Source: Microbulbifer sp. THAF38 (lineage in GTDB: Bacteria > Pseudomonadota > Gammaproteobacteria > Pseudomonadales > Cellvibrionaceae). From it: a stretch of DNA of 64,000 nucleotides. Positions 35,998-44,987 of the stretch are shown piece after piece. Positions within the stretch are counted from its first letter, which is position 1. Each line of letters begins with the position of its first letter. The DNA lies in assembly GCF_009363535.1 (NCBI RefSeq), contig NZ_CP045369.1:3545001-3609000 (forward strand), in the 5' to 3' direction. A model generated the notes under the pieces. That model saw only the letters and a program-made list of their open reading frames with translations, made no database searches and was not told where the DNA came from. The position numbers were made by a program, and so were the translations under genes.

Positions 35998-37458
35998 TTA
36001 CTTGGCGTTAAACCAGTGACGACCACTGCGGGCCAGTAATTCATTGGCCTCATCTGGTCCCCAGCTGCCCGCAGGATAGGGCTTGGGCTGATTGTTGGTT
36101 TCACGCCAGTGTTCAATAATCGGGTCTACCCAGGCCCAGGCCGCCGCCACTTCATCGCGGTGAATAAATAGGGCCGAATTATTGGCAGCGGCATCCAGCA
36201 TTAACCGCTTATAGGCATCACTGCGAAAGCTGTCATAAGTATCGGACAGGGTTAAGTTCAACTCCGCCGGTTGCAGCTCCGTAGTGAGGCTATCCATTTT
36301 TTTAGCCATCAGAATCAGTTTGATACTCTCTTCTGGCTGCAGGCGGATAACCAGGCGATTGGGAGTTACATTTCCCGCGCTTTCGTTATAGACGTGGTGA
36401 GAAACTTTTTTATACTGCACCACAATTTCTGCACAGCGTTTTTCCATTCGCTTGCCGGTACGCAGGAAAAACGGCACTCCCGCCCAGCGCCAACTATCAA
36501 TATGCGCACGCAGCGCTACAAAGGTTTCAGTGGCGCTGGCACCGTCCGCCAAGTCATCCAGGTAACCGGGCACCTTTTGCCCATCGATTTCTCCGGCCAC
36601 ATACTGGCCGCGCACCACGTTCTCATCCACCAAATCACCTTTCAGTGGACGCAGCGCCTCCAGCACCTTGATTTTTTCTGCGCGAATATTTTTCGCCGTC
36701 ATGGAGTTGGGGGACTCCATAGCAACCAGGCACAGCAACTGCAAAAGATGGTTCTGCACCATGTCCCGCAGCGCACCGGTTTCATCGTAAAAACCGGCAC
36801 GGCCTTCCAGGCCGACAGTTTCAGAAATACTGATCTGAATATGATCGATGGTTTTTGCATCCCAAAGATGCTCGAACAAAACATTACTAAAACGCAGGGC
36901 CAGTAGGTTTTGAACGGTTTCCTTACCCAGGTAGTGATCAATACGAAAAATACTACTCTCAGGGAAATAGCTCGCCATCTTGCTATTGATTTCTTCAGCA
37001 GTTTGCGCGTTATAACCAAGGGGTTTTTCCACTACTACCCGGGAATTTTTGCTAATTAAGCCTTTCGCTGAGAGGTTTTCACAGCAGGGGCCAAAGACAC
37101 CCGGGGGAATGGCCAAATAAAAAATACGCACTCGGTCCGGGTCTGACTCGAGGATATCTGACAAATGCGTCCACTGCTGGTCCGGTATAGAAATATCCAG
37201 AGACACTGGGCGTAGTAACTGACTGAAGCCTGTCCAGATAGAATTACAATACTCACCATCGCGCAAATATTGCTGCAGGGACTGAAGGGCCACATTTAAA
37301 TATTGATCAGCGTCTTCCTGGCGGCGACAAACGGGGAGAATGCGGCAGCCCTCTGCCAGGCTGCCCTCCCGGTAAGCACGATACAGTGCCGGAATCAACT
37401 TACGCAGGGCAAGATCACCACCTCCACCAAACAACACCATATCAAATGGGTTAGACAT
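35998..37458 (-). CDS. zwf: Glucose-6-phosphate dehydrogenase
   Basis: Zwf oxidises glucose-6-phosphate to 6-phosphogluconolactone, making NADPH. The 486-residue protein starts MSNPFDMVLFGGGGDLALRK, where the coenzyme motif is GGGGDLA instead of the common GASGDLA. It has the signature RIDHYLGKETVQNLLALRF near residue 175 and VVEKPLGYN near 143. Length is typical. It lies 53 bp after edd, so edd and zwf are co-transcribed. Confidence 0.96.
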   Translation of the reverse strand: MSNPFDMVLFGGGGDLALRKLIPALYRAYREGSLAEGCRILPVCRRQEDADQYLNVALQSLQQYLRDGEYCNSIWTGFSQLLRPVSLDISIPDQQWTHLSDILESDPDRVRIFYLAIPPGVFGPCCENLSAKGLISKNSRVVVEKPLGYNAQTAEEINSKMASYFPESSIFRIDHYLGKETVQNLLALRFSNVLFEHLWDAKTIDHIQISISETVGLEGRAGFYDETGALRDMVQNHLLQLLCLVAMESPNSMTAKNIRAEKIKVLEALRPLKGDLVDENVVRGQYVAGEIDGQKVPGYLDDLADGASATETFVALRAHIDSWRWAGVPFFLRTGKRMEKRCAEIVVQYKKVSHHVYNESAGNVTPNRLVIRLQPEESIKLILMAKKMDSLTTELQPAELNLTLSDTYDSFRSDAYKRLMLDAAANNSALFIHRDEVAAAWAWVDPIIEHWRETNNQPKPYPAGSWGPDEANELLARSGRHWFNAK

Positions 37459-37511
37459 AAAATTTGCTCTGAAATCGTTTCTCTTGCACCGCTATATATA
37501 GGCGGCACACT

Positions 37512-39329
37512 TTAATAAAGAATACTGGCGCCGCTCTCGGCACCACTGGCAATAGCGCGCATATTGGCGAATAGCTCACGTCCCATGCCTCGGGCACTGC
37601 CCGACAAATCGCACTGCGCAAGTTCACGCGCATTAAATTCCGCTTCATCCACCAGGACACGCAACACCCCGGCCTCAGCATCCAGCTCCACCAAGTCACC
37701 ATCGCGTACTTTGGCGATCGGACCACCTTCGACCGCTTCCGGAGACATATGGATTGCCGCCGGCACCTTGCCGGATGCACCGGACATACGCCCGTCAGTG
37801 ACCAGGGCCACTTTGAAACCGCGGTCCTGTAACACCCCCAGGGTTGGGGTCAGCTTATGCAGCTCCGGCATGCCATTGGCTTGCGGCCCTTGAAAGCGCA
37901 CTACGGCAACAAAATCCCGCTCCAACTCGCCGGCCTTGAAGCGCTTCAATAGTTCATCCTGGTTGTGCAGCACAATCGCCGGCGCCTTCACCTTGAGATG
38001 CTGCGGTTTAATCGCAGAAACCTTAATGACACTGCGGCCGAGGTTGCCCTCCAGTAGCTGCAAGCCGCCGTGATGAGAGAAGGGCTCACTCACCGGGCGA
38101 ATCACCGTGGTGTCGGCACTCTCTTGCGCTGTTGGGCGCCAAACCACACCATCACCGGCCTCATTTAGGAAGGGGTCCTGGCAATAGGGCTCCAGGCCAG
38201 AATTGCCCATTACTGTGTGTACGTCGCCGTGTAACAGGCCGGCGGCGAGTAGCTCACTAATCAGGAACTGCATACCACCAGCGGCGGCAAAGTGATTGAT
38301 ATCGGCCGTGCCGTTCGGGTAGACATGGCACAACAGGGGCACCACTTCGGAGAGATCCGCCATGTCCTGCCAGGTGATCTGAATTCCGGCCGCGCGCGCC
38401 ATCGCGATTAAATGCAATGTATGGTTAGTGGAGCCGCCCGTGGAGAGCAGCCCCACAATGCCGTTAACAAAGGCTTTTTCTGTGAGAATTTTTGCGATGG
38501 GCGTGTGCTGGCTGGGTTCGGTAATTTTGGCCAGCTGGGCCACAGCCGCTTCGTTCAATGCATCGCGCAGGCCGGTACCGGGATTCACAAAAGAACTGCC
38601 CGGCAGCTGCAGGCCCATAATTTCCACCAGCATCTGGTTGCTGTTGGCGGTACCGTAGAAAGTGCAGGTACCGGCACTGTGATAAGAAGCGCTCTCCGCC
38701 TCCAACAACTCAGCACGGCCAACCTTGCCCTCGGCATAGAGCTGGCGAACCCGCACTTTTTCCGCATTGGAAAGCCCAGTGGGCATTGGACCCGCCGGAA
38801 TAAATATTGAGGGCAGGTGCCCAAAAGCGAGGGCACCGATGACCAGTCCCGGCACAATCTTGTCGCAGATACCGAGGAACATAGCGCCTTCAAAGACATC
38901 GTGGGAAAGGGCTATGGCGGTGGACATGGCGATTACATCGCGGGAAAAGAGGCTCAGCTCCATACCTGGGCGCCCCTGGGTCACCCCATCGCACATCGCC
39001 GGCACTCCGCCGGCCACCTGTGCGGTGGCGCCGTGGCGAGCCGCCGCCTCTTTCAGGCGTGGCGGGTAGGTACCGTAGGGTTGGTGCGCGGAAAGCATGT
39101 CGTTATAAGCGGTGACAATCCCCAGGTTGGGGCCGCGCCCGGATGCAATAAGCTGCTTGTCCTTTTCTGGAGAGGCTGCAATGGCATGGGCCAGGTTACC
39201 GCAGGACAAGTGCTCAGTGGCACGCCCTTCAATATGCGCTTTTTCCACCTGGGCCAAGTACTGTGCGCGAGTTTCCTCACTGCGCTGGATAATGCGCTCG
39301 GTAACCGCCTGAACCTTGCTGTGAACCAT
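37512..39329 (-). CDS. edd: 6-phosphogluconate dehydratase
   Basis: Edd dehydrates 6-phosphogluconate to KDPG and is the Entner-Doudoroff-specific enzyme. The 605-residue protein belongs to the IlvD/Edd family. It has [20 protein letters not shown] near residue 65, [20 protein letters not shown] near 107, [13 protein letters not shown] with an iron-sulfur Cys near 150, and [20 protein letters not shown] near 218. The C-terminal part has [20 protein letters not shown]. It is the first gene of the edd-zwf-pgl-eda series. It has a leader of about 425 nt from the promoter identified at 39762-39791. Confidence 0.96.
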   Translation of the reverse strand: MVHSKVQAVTERIIQRSEETRAQYLAQVEKAHIEGRATEHLSCGNLAHAIAASPEKDKQLIASGRGPNLGIVTAYNDMLSAHQPYGTYPPRLKEAAARHGATAQVAGGVPAMCDGVTQGRPGMELSLFSRDVIAMSTAIALSHDVFEGAMFLGICDKIVPGLVIGALAFGHLPSIFIPAGPMPTGLSNAEKVRVRQLYAEGKVGRAELLEAESASYHSAGTCTFYGTANSNQMLVEIMGLQLPGSSFVNPGTGLRDALNEAAVAQLAKITEPSQHTPIAKILTEKAFVNGIVGLLSTGGSTNHTLHLIAMARAAGIQITWQDMADLSEVVPLLCHVYPNGTADINHFAAAGGMQFLISELLAAGLLHGDVHTVMGNSGLEPYCQDPFLNEAGDGVVWRPTAQESADTTVIRPVSEPFSHHGGLQLLEGNLGRSVIKVSAIKPQHLKVKAPAIVLHNQDELLKRFKAGELERDFVAVVRFQGPQANGMPELHKLTPTLGVLQDRGFKVALVTDGRMSGASGKVPAAIHMSPEAVEGGPIAKVRDGDLVELDAEAGVLRVLVDEAEFNARELAQCDLSGSARGMGRELFANMRAIASGAESGASILY

Positions 39330-39761
39330 GACTCTTCCGTATTAATTCTGCTGCGGTGCAGCCTGAGACCGGCACCGATGCCATATTGCGATGACCAAAT
39401 AGCCACCAGTGATCTTTCTTCCCTGAAAGGGCCTGCGGCAAAAAGTCCCGCCGCTTGACTGGGTTGTAGTGCGGCCCGCGCCCTATCACCCGACTGAAGA
39501 TGGAGCAACCGGAGAACTCCATTACCCATCTTGTGAAGAAATTGCGTTCCTGCTTCAAGAAGAACTAAAAGAGCACAGTTAAAGCCTATTTGAAGCTCTA
39601 AGTACGCACTTTCTTGCCAGAACCAATTTTTGCCGCTGCCCTCCAAGCCCACCAAATACTAGAGGGTCGACAAGAGCTAAACCTCCCCCTTCCTGGTGGA
39701 GTAGAGACTCCAGGGTGTATGAGAAGTACAACAGTAATATCCGGCGAAGCTGATGGAGCGC

Positions 39762-39791
39762 ATTATGTAGTAAAACTACAAAAAAGATCAA
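39762..39791 (-). promoter_or_regulatory. Sigma70-type promoter driving edd
   Basis: On the minus strand TTGATC (39786-39791) and CATAAT (39762-39767) are separated by 18 bp. The HexR-type palindrome fills the spacer and overlaps the first bases of the -10 box. The expected start site is near 39755. Confidence 0.65.
39766..39780. promoter_or_regulatory. HexR-type operator (perfect palindrome)
   Basis: TGTAGTAAAACTACA is a perfect inverted repeat (arms of 6, spacer AAA). It fits the HexR consensus TGTARTNNNAYTACA known from gammaproteobacteria, where HexR, a KDPG-sensing RpiR-family regulator, controls edd, zwf, gap, pyk and related genes. hexR itself is not in the window. Confidence 0.8.
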
Positions 39792-39850
39792 GGGGCCTCT
39801 AGTGAGCAATACGGCTATCCGGCTGGAAACTGCTGGATACCCCAAAATTA

Positions 39851-39883
39851 GCGCTTAATGTCTCAATATAGAAAATTAAGCGC
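39851..39883. other. Inverted repeat in the edd control region
   Basis: GCGCTTAAT (39851-39859) and ATTAAGCGC (39875-39883) form a perfect 9-bp repeat around a 15-nt AT-rich loop. It lies upstream of the edd promoter. It could be an operator for another regulator or the end of an mRNA; there is no U-tract. Confidence 0.5.
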
Positions 39884-39933
39884 CATAGTACCGAGGAATG
39901 CAGGAATAAGTTTTTGGTGCCAAAAGGCAAAAA

Positions 39934-39948
39934 TGTAAGAAAATTACA
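39934..39948. promoter_or_regulatory. Second HexR-like site
   Basis: TGTAAGAAAATTACA has perfect outer arms TGTAA/TTACA and differs from the HexR consensus at one position (G for T at position 6). It is 154 bp further from edd than the first site. Confidence 0.55.
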
Positions 39949-40219
39949 AATAGATGAATGAGTGATAAGCCTTTTTCACTCACCACCAGTATCCACCCGG
40001 TCTGCCTTTCCACTAAAAAGAATGCAAAGCCCCTTTGCGCTGCCCCTGCGCCATATTCAATTGTTGTTAGAATCCGCCGCCAGCCGGGATTGTGAACAGC
40101 TGCCAAACTGTCTACACCGGGCACTCTCCATTATTTCGGGTGGCTGGAGTAACAGAGAGAGTGATGAATAGGAGGCCTGCGCCTCCCCACGACGGGTTTT
40201 GCAAGAGGGAACGGTGCAG

Positions 40220-41293
40220 ATGAAAGTCACCATTAACGATGTGGCCGAACGCGCAGGCGTATCGATCAAGACTGTTTCTCGGGTCATTAATAATGAACCC
40301 TCTGTGCGCACCAGTACCCGCGAGCGGGTCATGCGGGCGGTAGAGGCACTCAATTACCGCCCCAATTTGGCAGCGCGCAACCTGGCTGGCACGCACACCT
40401 ATTCTATCGCCTTTATTTATGACAACCCCAATGCCTACTATGTGATCGACATGCAAAATGGCATTCTCGAAGCCTGCCGCGAACAGGGTTACGAACTGCT
40501 TATCCATCCAGGCAGTGGCCAAAGAGACACTATTCACGAAGAGTTACGCAAACTGGTGGAACAAAGCCGGGTTGCCGGGCTGGTGCTCACCCCCCCTTTT
40601 TCCGAGACTCAGGAAGTCATCGATACATTGAAATCCCTGGATGTGGAATTCGTGCGGATAATTTCCTCGGAAGGTTGCAGCCAGGGAGAAGAAAATTGTA
40701 TTGAGATTGATGACGAGGCCGCTGCCTTCACCATTACCCAACATTTGTTGCAGCTGGGCCACAAGCGAATTGCCTATCTTGGCGGCGGCTCCGAACATTT
40801 ATCCACACACAGCCGCCTAACGGGTTACAAGCACGCTTTACAAAAAGCAGGCCTATCGTTTGTTGAAGAACTGGTGATTGAGGGCGAATATTCTTTTGAT
40901 TCCGGCGTGGCCGGGGCTACCGCTTTGCTGCACTCCGCCAATCCCCCCACCGCTATTTTTGCTGGCAACGATGAAATGGCCGCGGGCGCACTGTTTGCCG
41001 CACGCATGCTAAATATTGAGGTACCACAACAGCTTTCCATCGCCGGCTTTGAAGACAGCCCCTTTTCGCGCCAAACCTGGCCCAAACTCACCACCGCCCA
41101 TCAACCCAACGAAGATATTGCCCGCTGCGCAGCAGAACTGGTGCTGGAACGCATTCAGTGCCGGGGAAGCCAGGAAAAAGAACAGCAAGTAAGAGCAAAG
41201 ACGGACAGCAATTGTCGCAGCTTTACTCCCACTCTAATTGTGCGGGACTCCAGCGGGCCTGCGGTAGAGGAAGCTATTAACCAACAGATGTAA
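40220..41293 (+). CDS. LacI-family transcriptional regulator, NagR-like
   Basis: The 357-residue protein starts at the ATG at 40220 (GAGGGAA upstream); the frame is open a few codons earlier. The N-terminal helix-turn-helix is VTINDVAERAGVSIKTVSRV, followed by the hinge helix NYRPNLAARNLAGT. A periplasmic-binding-protein-like sensor domain covers about residues 65-340 (AIFAGNDEMAAGALFAARML, FEDSPFSRQTWPKLTTAHQP). It is 34 bp from the convergent nagA stop. Because nagA and the SIS deaminase are adjacent, it probably controls GlcNAc catabolism, as NagR does in Shewanella and Alteromonas relatives. The effector is inferred, not shown. Confidence 0.85.
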   Translation: MKVTINDVAERAGVSIKTVSRVINNEPSVRTSTRERVMRAVEALNYRPNLAARNLAGTHTYSIAFIYDNPNAYYVIDMQNGILEACREQGYELLIHPGSGQRDTIHEELRKLVEQSRVAGLVLTPPFSETQEVIDTLKSLDVEFVRIISSEGCSQGEENCIEIDDEAAAFTITQHLLQLGHKRIAYLGGGSEHLSTHSRLTGYKHALQKAGLSFVEELVIEGEYSFDSGVAGATALLHSANPPTAIFAGNDEMAAGALFAARMLNIEVPQQLSIAGFEDSPFSRQTWPKLTTAHQPNEDIARCAAELVLERIQCRGSQEKEQQVRAKTDSNCRSFTPTLIVRDSSGPAVEEAINQQM

Positions 41294-41327
41294 GACAGCC
41301 TTAAAAAATTAAGGAAAAGTCAAAGGG

Positions 41328-42455
41328 TTAATCACCATAAACCTGGTGCCCCCCTATCCAGGTTTTCTGTACCTGTAAATTCCGGTCCAACAAAATGAAA
41401 TCCGCTCTGGCACCGGGCGCAATCTTGCCGCTTTGCAAGCCCAGAAACTGGGACGGGTAGAGGCTCGCCATGCGCAGGGATTCATAAATATCCAAATCAC
41501 ACCAATCGCTGATATTGCGCACCGCTCCCATCATATCCAGATGTGAACCGGCCAGCTCACCGGTACTGGAAGTCAGCTTGTCCCCCTCTCGGGTCACCAC
41601 CCGATCAAACAGGGGGAAACTTAGCGCATCGCTTCCCACCAGGGACATGGCATCCGTAACTAGCAGCAGTTTTCCGCGCGGCTTGGCCTTGAGAGCCAGG
41701 GTAATGGCCTCAGCACTGACATGATGACCATCAGCAATAATGCCGCACCAAGCCTTATCGCAAATTAAGGCAGAACCCACCATACCGGGCTCGCGGGAGT
41801 GCAACGGCGACATGGCATTGTACAAATGCGTAAAGCCCACAGCGCCAGCCTGTAATGCCGAATGCACGGTTTTACCATCGGCATTGGAGTGCCCCAGGCA
41901 AACCCGCACCCCCAGCGAGGCCAGCCTGTGAATATCCTCCACAGGTACAGTTTCCGGCGCCAGGGTAACCACCTTGATGCCCAGATCCCCGCGCTCATAA
42001 ATTTCCCACTCCTCATTACTGAGAGGGCGGATAAATGACTGCTCATGGGTACCCTTCTTCGGCACACTCAGGTGCGGCCCTTCAAAGTGGATACCGACCA
42101 CGCCAGGCACCTGCTGACTCAATGCGGAACTGACCGCATTTGCGGCATTCTGCATAACATCGAGGCGGTCGGTAATCAGGGTGGGCAGGAAGGCGGTGGT
42201 GCCATAGCGGGCATGGGCTTCAGCCATGGTACGCAGCCCCTCGACAGTGGGCTCCTGATTAAACAGTACGCCACCGCCACCATTCACCTGTATATCCACC
42301 AGCCCAGGTGCCAGCAGTCCATGGAGATAGGGTGTTGAGGACTGCGGGTCTTCACCAATGGAAGCAATGCGGCCGTCATCGCCCACAACTAGGGGCACAT
42401 CCTCCAGGATTTTTTCGCCCTCAAAAAGTTTTTCTGCGACCAAGGCAAAAGCCAC
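41328..42455 (-). CDS. nagA: N-acetylglucosamine-6-phosphate deacetylase
   Basis: NagA removes acetate from GlcNAc-6-phosphate, giving glucosamine-6-phosphate. The 375-residue amidohydrolase has LLAPGLVDIQVNGGGGVLFN near residue 47, GIHFEGPHLSVPKKGTHE with a metal-binding Glu near 122, and CLGHSNADG and GFTHLYNAMSPLHSREPG with the metal His residues. VTDAMSLVG carries the catalytic Asp near 268. It starts at a GTG with GGAGGGG upstream. The SIS-domain deaminase gene lies upstream on the same strand, but a 23-bp-arm palindromic element separates them. Confidence 0.95.
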   Translation of the reverse strand: MAFALVAEKLFEGEKILEDVPLVVGDDGRIASIGEDPQSSTPYLHGLLAPGLVDIQVNGGGGVLFNQEPTVEGLRTMAEAHARYGTTAFLPTLITDRLDVMQNAANAVSSALSQQVPGVVGIHFEGPHLSVPKKGTHEQSFIRPLSNEEWEIYERGDLGIKVVTLAPETVPVEDIHRLASLGVRVCLGHSNADGKTVHSALQAGAVGFTHLYNAMSPLHSREPGMVGSALICDKAWCGIIADGHHVSAEAITLALKAKPRGKLLLVTDAMSLVGSDALSFPLFDRVVTREGDKLTSSTGELAGSHLDMMGAVRNISDWCDLDIYESLRMASLYPSQFLGLQSGKIAPGARADFILLDRNLQVQKTWIGGHQVYGD

Positions 42456-42489
42456 AGCCCCTCCTTAACTCTGACTCACTAAAAAGGGG

Positions 42490-42597
42490 GAAGGAAAGGA
42501 TACACTGCGCTCGGGACCGTATGAGGCATGGATGCCGATTACGAGCTTACAGGGATGTATTCACAGCGCGTCTTGAGCGCAGTGTATTCTTTCCTTC
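42490..42597. repeat. Palindromic element between nagA and the SIS deaminase gene
   Basis: Two 23-nt arms (42490-42512, 42575-42597) are inverted complements with one mismatch; the arm core is GGATACACTGCGCTC. They enclose a 62-nt centre containing CATGGATGCCG and CAGGGATGTATTCAC. It carries no coding potential. The layout resembles the short palindromic repeat elements scattered between genes in several marine gammaproteobacteria; copy number cannot be judged in one window. Confidence 0.75.
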
Positions 42598-42649
42598 TGA
42601 CCCAGTAGTAACTCTGAGTATTTTTTGTCGTTGGATTTCCGGCAAATTA

Positions 42650-43648
42650 TTACACGGTCTGCGTGACCTTTTTCAGCCCCGCCGGCTCATCGGGATTAAT
42701 ACCGCGGTTTACCGCCACATGGGCAACATCGATATAAAAGCGCTGCAGCAAAGCCAGGGGCGCGACGCGGGGATGCACCCCTTTGCTGGGCACGTGCAGA
42801 TTGATCAGGCTTGCCCCCCTATGCACTATGTCATCAATCTGCTCGCTGTGCGCCTTGAATGACTCATCCTCAATAGGGACATTCACTACCGTCAGCTTGT
42901 CCTCAACGAGAGTAACCGGTCCGTGTAAGAACTCCGCACTGGAAAAAGACTCCGCGTGAATATTGCAAACTTCCTTCAACTTCAGCGCCAGCTCCCGGGT
43001 TATGGCATAACCGGGACCACGCCCGAGCACCACCAGGTTCTGCACCGAGGCCAGATCTTCGGGCCTCAGCTGAATCTCTGCGCGCACCGCCGCCTGTAGA
43101 GTTTCGGGTAATTTTTCCAGCGCCTCACACAGCGCTTTGTCACCACTCCAGCAGGCCACCAGCTGCAAAATTGCCGAGAGCGTGGCCAGATAACTCTTGG
43201 TGGCCGCCACCGCTTTCTCCGGGCCCGCCTTCAAGGGAATCAGCAAATCGACGATATCCTTGATTGGCGCCTGTTCATCATTCACCAAAGCCACGGTATA
43301 GGCGCCGCACTCCTTGGCCATCTTGGCCTGAGCGAGGATATCTGGGCTGCGCCCCGACTGGGAGATCACCAGTACCAACGCCCCTTCCAATTTAAGCTGG
43401 CGGCCATACACACTGGAAACCGAGGGTGCTGCGGCAAAAGTAGGGGTCCCAGTTTCTATTTCTATCAAATACTTGGCAAAGACACCGGCATGATCGGAAG
43501 AGCCACGCCCAACAAGCATGACAAAGCGCGGAGCATGAGCCCGCAAGCGCTCCCCAAGTTGCTCCATGACTTTGGCATTGCTTTGTAACTGCTCAGCAAT
43601 TCTTGCCGGAGCCTCACGGGCTTCGGCCTCCATGATCGTCGTAGTCAT
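42650..43648 (-). CDS. SIS-domain glucosamine-6-phosphate deaminase (NagB-II type)
   Basis: The 332-residue protein has two SIS (sugar isomerase) domains like the isomerase half of GlmS, but no glutaminase domain. The first has VMLVGRGSSDHAGVFAKYLI near residue 45 and LVLVISQSGRSPDILAQAKM near 92. The second has LVVLGRGPGYAITRELALKL near 200, AESFSSAEFLHGPVTLVEDK and a C-terminal NPDEPAGLKKVTQTV. With nagA and a LacI-type regulator beside it, it fits NagB-II, which turns glucosamine-6-phosphate into fructose-6-phosphate and ammonia. The ATG at 43648 matches family starts (MTTTIMEAEAREAPARI); a GTG four codons earlier is possible. Confidence 0.9.
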   Translation of the reverse strand: MTTTIMEAEAREAPARIAEQLQSNAKVMEQLGERLRAHAPRFVMLVGRGSSDHAGVFAKYLIEIETGTPTFAAAPSVSSVYGRQLKLEGALVLVISQSGRSPDILAQAKMAKECGAYTVALVNDEQAPIKDIVDLLIPLKAGPEKAVAATKSYLATLSAILQLVACWSGDKALCEALEKLPETLQAAVRAEIQLRPEDLASVQNLVVLGRGPGYAITRELALKLKEVCNIHAESFSSAEFLHGPVTLVEDKLTVVNVPIEDESFKAHSEQIDDIVHRGASLINLHVPSKGVHPRVAPLALLQRFYIDVAHVAVNRGINPDEPAGLKKVTQTV

Positions 43649-43966
43649 TCCATCATTCACCCAGGCTGCCTATTCCTCCCGCTACAACCAAATTCACCCG
43701 CGCTAAACCAGAGAGGATTACAACTATCAGTCTATGTGCTGGCTAGACAGAGTGAGCGGCTGTGATGACTGCAAGAAATGTCATTGTCATCTTTTTTATC
43801 TATTGAACCCAGGAGCTGCTATTTATGGATCTGGTAAGACTCCAAGAGCCCAGTTACACAGGACTCAAAACAAGTAATTTTACGCCATAAGAAGCCGATT
43901 ACCCGATCATCTATGCTTTCTAATAATTCCCCGGCATCAGTCGGGCAATGCCTATAGGAAAAATCG
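43649..43966. other. Intergenic region between the nag genes and the lipoprotein gene
   Basis: These 318 bp hold divergent promoters. Apart from the repeated GTCAT/ATGAC half-sites (listed separately) nothing stands out; no gene is supported. Confidence 0.4.
43764..43790. promoter_or_regulatory. Candidate operator upstream of the nag genes
   Basis: ATGAC (43765-43769) and GTCAT (43780-43784) form an inverted repeat with a 10-nt spacer, and GTCAT recurs at 43786-43790. The half-sites resemble those of the NagR operator described in Shewanella (AATGACA / TGTCATT), but the spacing does not match that consensus. Confidence 0.3.
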
Positions 43967-44833
43967 ATGACACAACTGAATGGCACGCCAATACCCCATT
44001 TCTGGCGTGTTATTGCACTTTTACTCTTCTTGCTATTCATCAATAGTTGTTCCAGCATCCAATTTGCCTACAACAATGTGGATTATTGGATTCGCTGGAA
44101 AACCCAGAAATATGTGGAGTTGGACCGCACCCAAAAAAGTGAGCTGCAGGGCGCCCTCAACAGCTTTTTTCGATGGCATCGACAGACCCAACTGCCTCGC
44201 TATGCCGATTTCCTGAACAATCTGGCGGAAAGGGTCGATAAAGGGGCATTGGAAAACCCACAGTTACAACCTGTCGAAGAGCAGGTCCACCAGTTTTTAG
44301 CCGCCGCCAGTGAAAATGCTTACAACCTGATGTTGCCGCTGGCGGCGCAGCTCAATGAACAGCAAATCAACGAGCTGCAGGGCAATATGTGGAAAAAAGA
44401 GCAGAAGACCCTGGAAAAGTGGCAGCGATCACCGGAAAAAATACAACAAAAGCGAGACAAGATTATCCGCAGGGAAAGTGTTCGCTGGCTCGGTACCCTT
44501 ACCGAAGAGCAAAAAAACCTGATTACCGCCTGGGTTTCCAAAATGGAATACAGCCCCCTGCAGCGCATCGAACAGCGAAGGCTCTGGCAATCAAAAACCT
44601 TCGAATTATTGCGCACTAAACCCGAGGGATACCTGGAAAAAATCCGCAGCCTGCTGCTCAACCCGGAACAACTCTGGTCACCTGAATATCGTCAAGCCCA
44701 GGAACAACGCCAACAGCAGGCGCAGGTACTGGCAAAAAAAATATTAACCAGCACCAGTCTTGAGCAGCGCCGTCACCTCAGCCGCACACTCAGGGAGTAT
44801 GCCCAGGATTTCCACTCACTGGCTAATCAATAA
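43967..44833 (+). CDS. DUF6279-family lipoprotein
   Basis: The 288-residue protein has a basic start, a hydrophobic helix and a lipobox (LLFLLFINSCSSIQFAYNNV; Cys near residue 28), so it is probably anchored in a membrane facing the periplasm. The mature part is long alpha-helical and charged, with repeated Gln/Arg/Lys-rich stretches (RQAQEQRQQQAQVLAKKI). The opening YNNVDYWIRWKTQKYVELDR is the recognisable hallmark of this family of unknown function. The ribosome-binding site AGGAA is well placed. It lies alone between the nag genes and the aminotransferase. Confidence 0.8.
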   Translation: MTQLNGTPIPHFWRVIALLLFLLFINSCSSIQFAYNNVDYWIRWKTQKYVELDRTQKSELQGALNSFFRWHRQTQLPRYADFLNNLAERVDKGALENPQLQPVEEQVHQFLAAASENAYNLMLPLAAQLNEQQINELQGNMWKKEQKTLEKWQRSPEKIQQKRDKIIRRESVRWLGTLTEEQKNLITAWVSKMEYSPLQRIEQRRLWQSKTFELLRTKPEGYLEKIRSLLLNPEQLWSPEYRQAQEQRQQQAQVLAKKILTSTSLEQRRHLSRTLREYAQDFHSLANQ

Positions 44834-44987
44834 GCGGCCGGAAAACAAAGATAAACAGAACCGTATACGTGGTTATTCCCCTCACATAACCGCGAAAGAA
44901 CCCCCTGAAGACTCAGCCATGGGGCTGACGAAACCAGGCCCATACTGCTAAGCTCGCCACCTCTAATGACCAGTCAGGGGACATCAC

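Larger units (their letters stand above)
39330..40219. other. Long control region between edd and the LacI-type regulator
   Basis: These 890 bp separate divergent genes. They hold the edd promoter, two HexR-type palindromes and a hairpin (listed separately). About 425 nt between the promoter and edd contain no convincing gene; short frames there lack ribosome-binding sites and family resemblance. Confidence 0.5.

Noticed and set aside
39579..39845. 88-codon hydrophobic minus-strand frame in the edd control region
   Set aside because: It overlaps the edd promoter and operator, has no ribosome-binding site and no family resemblance.
43764..43790. Firm NagR operator call upstream of the SIS deaminase gene
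   Set aside because: The half-sites fit but the spacing differs from the known consensus, so it is kept only as a low-confidence candidate.
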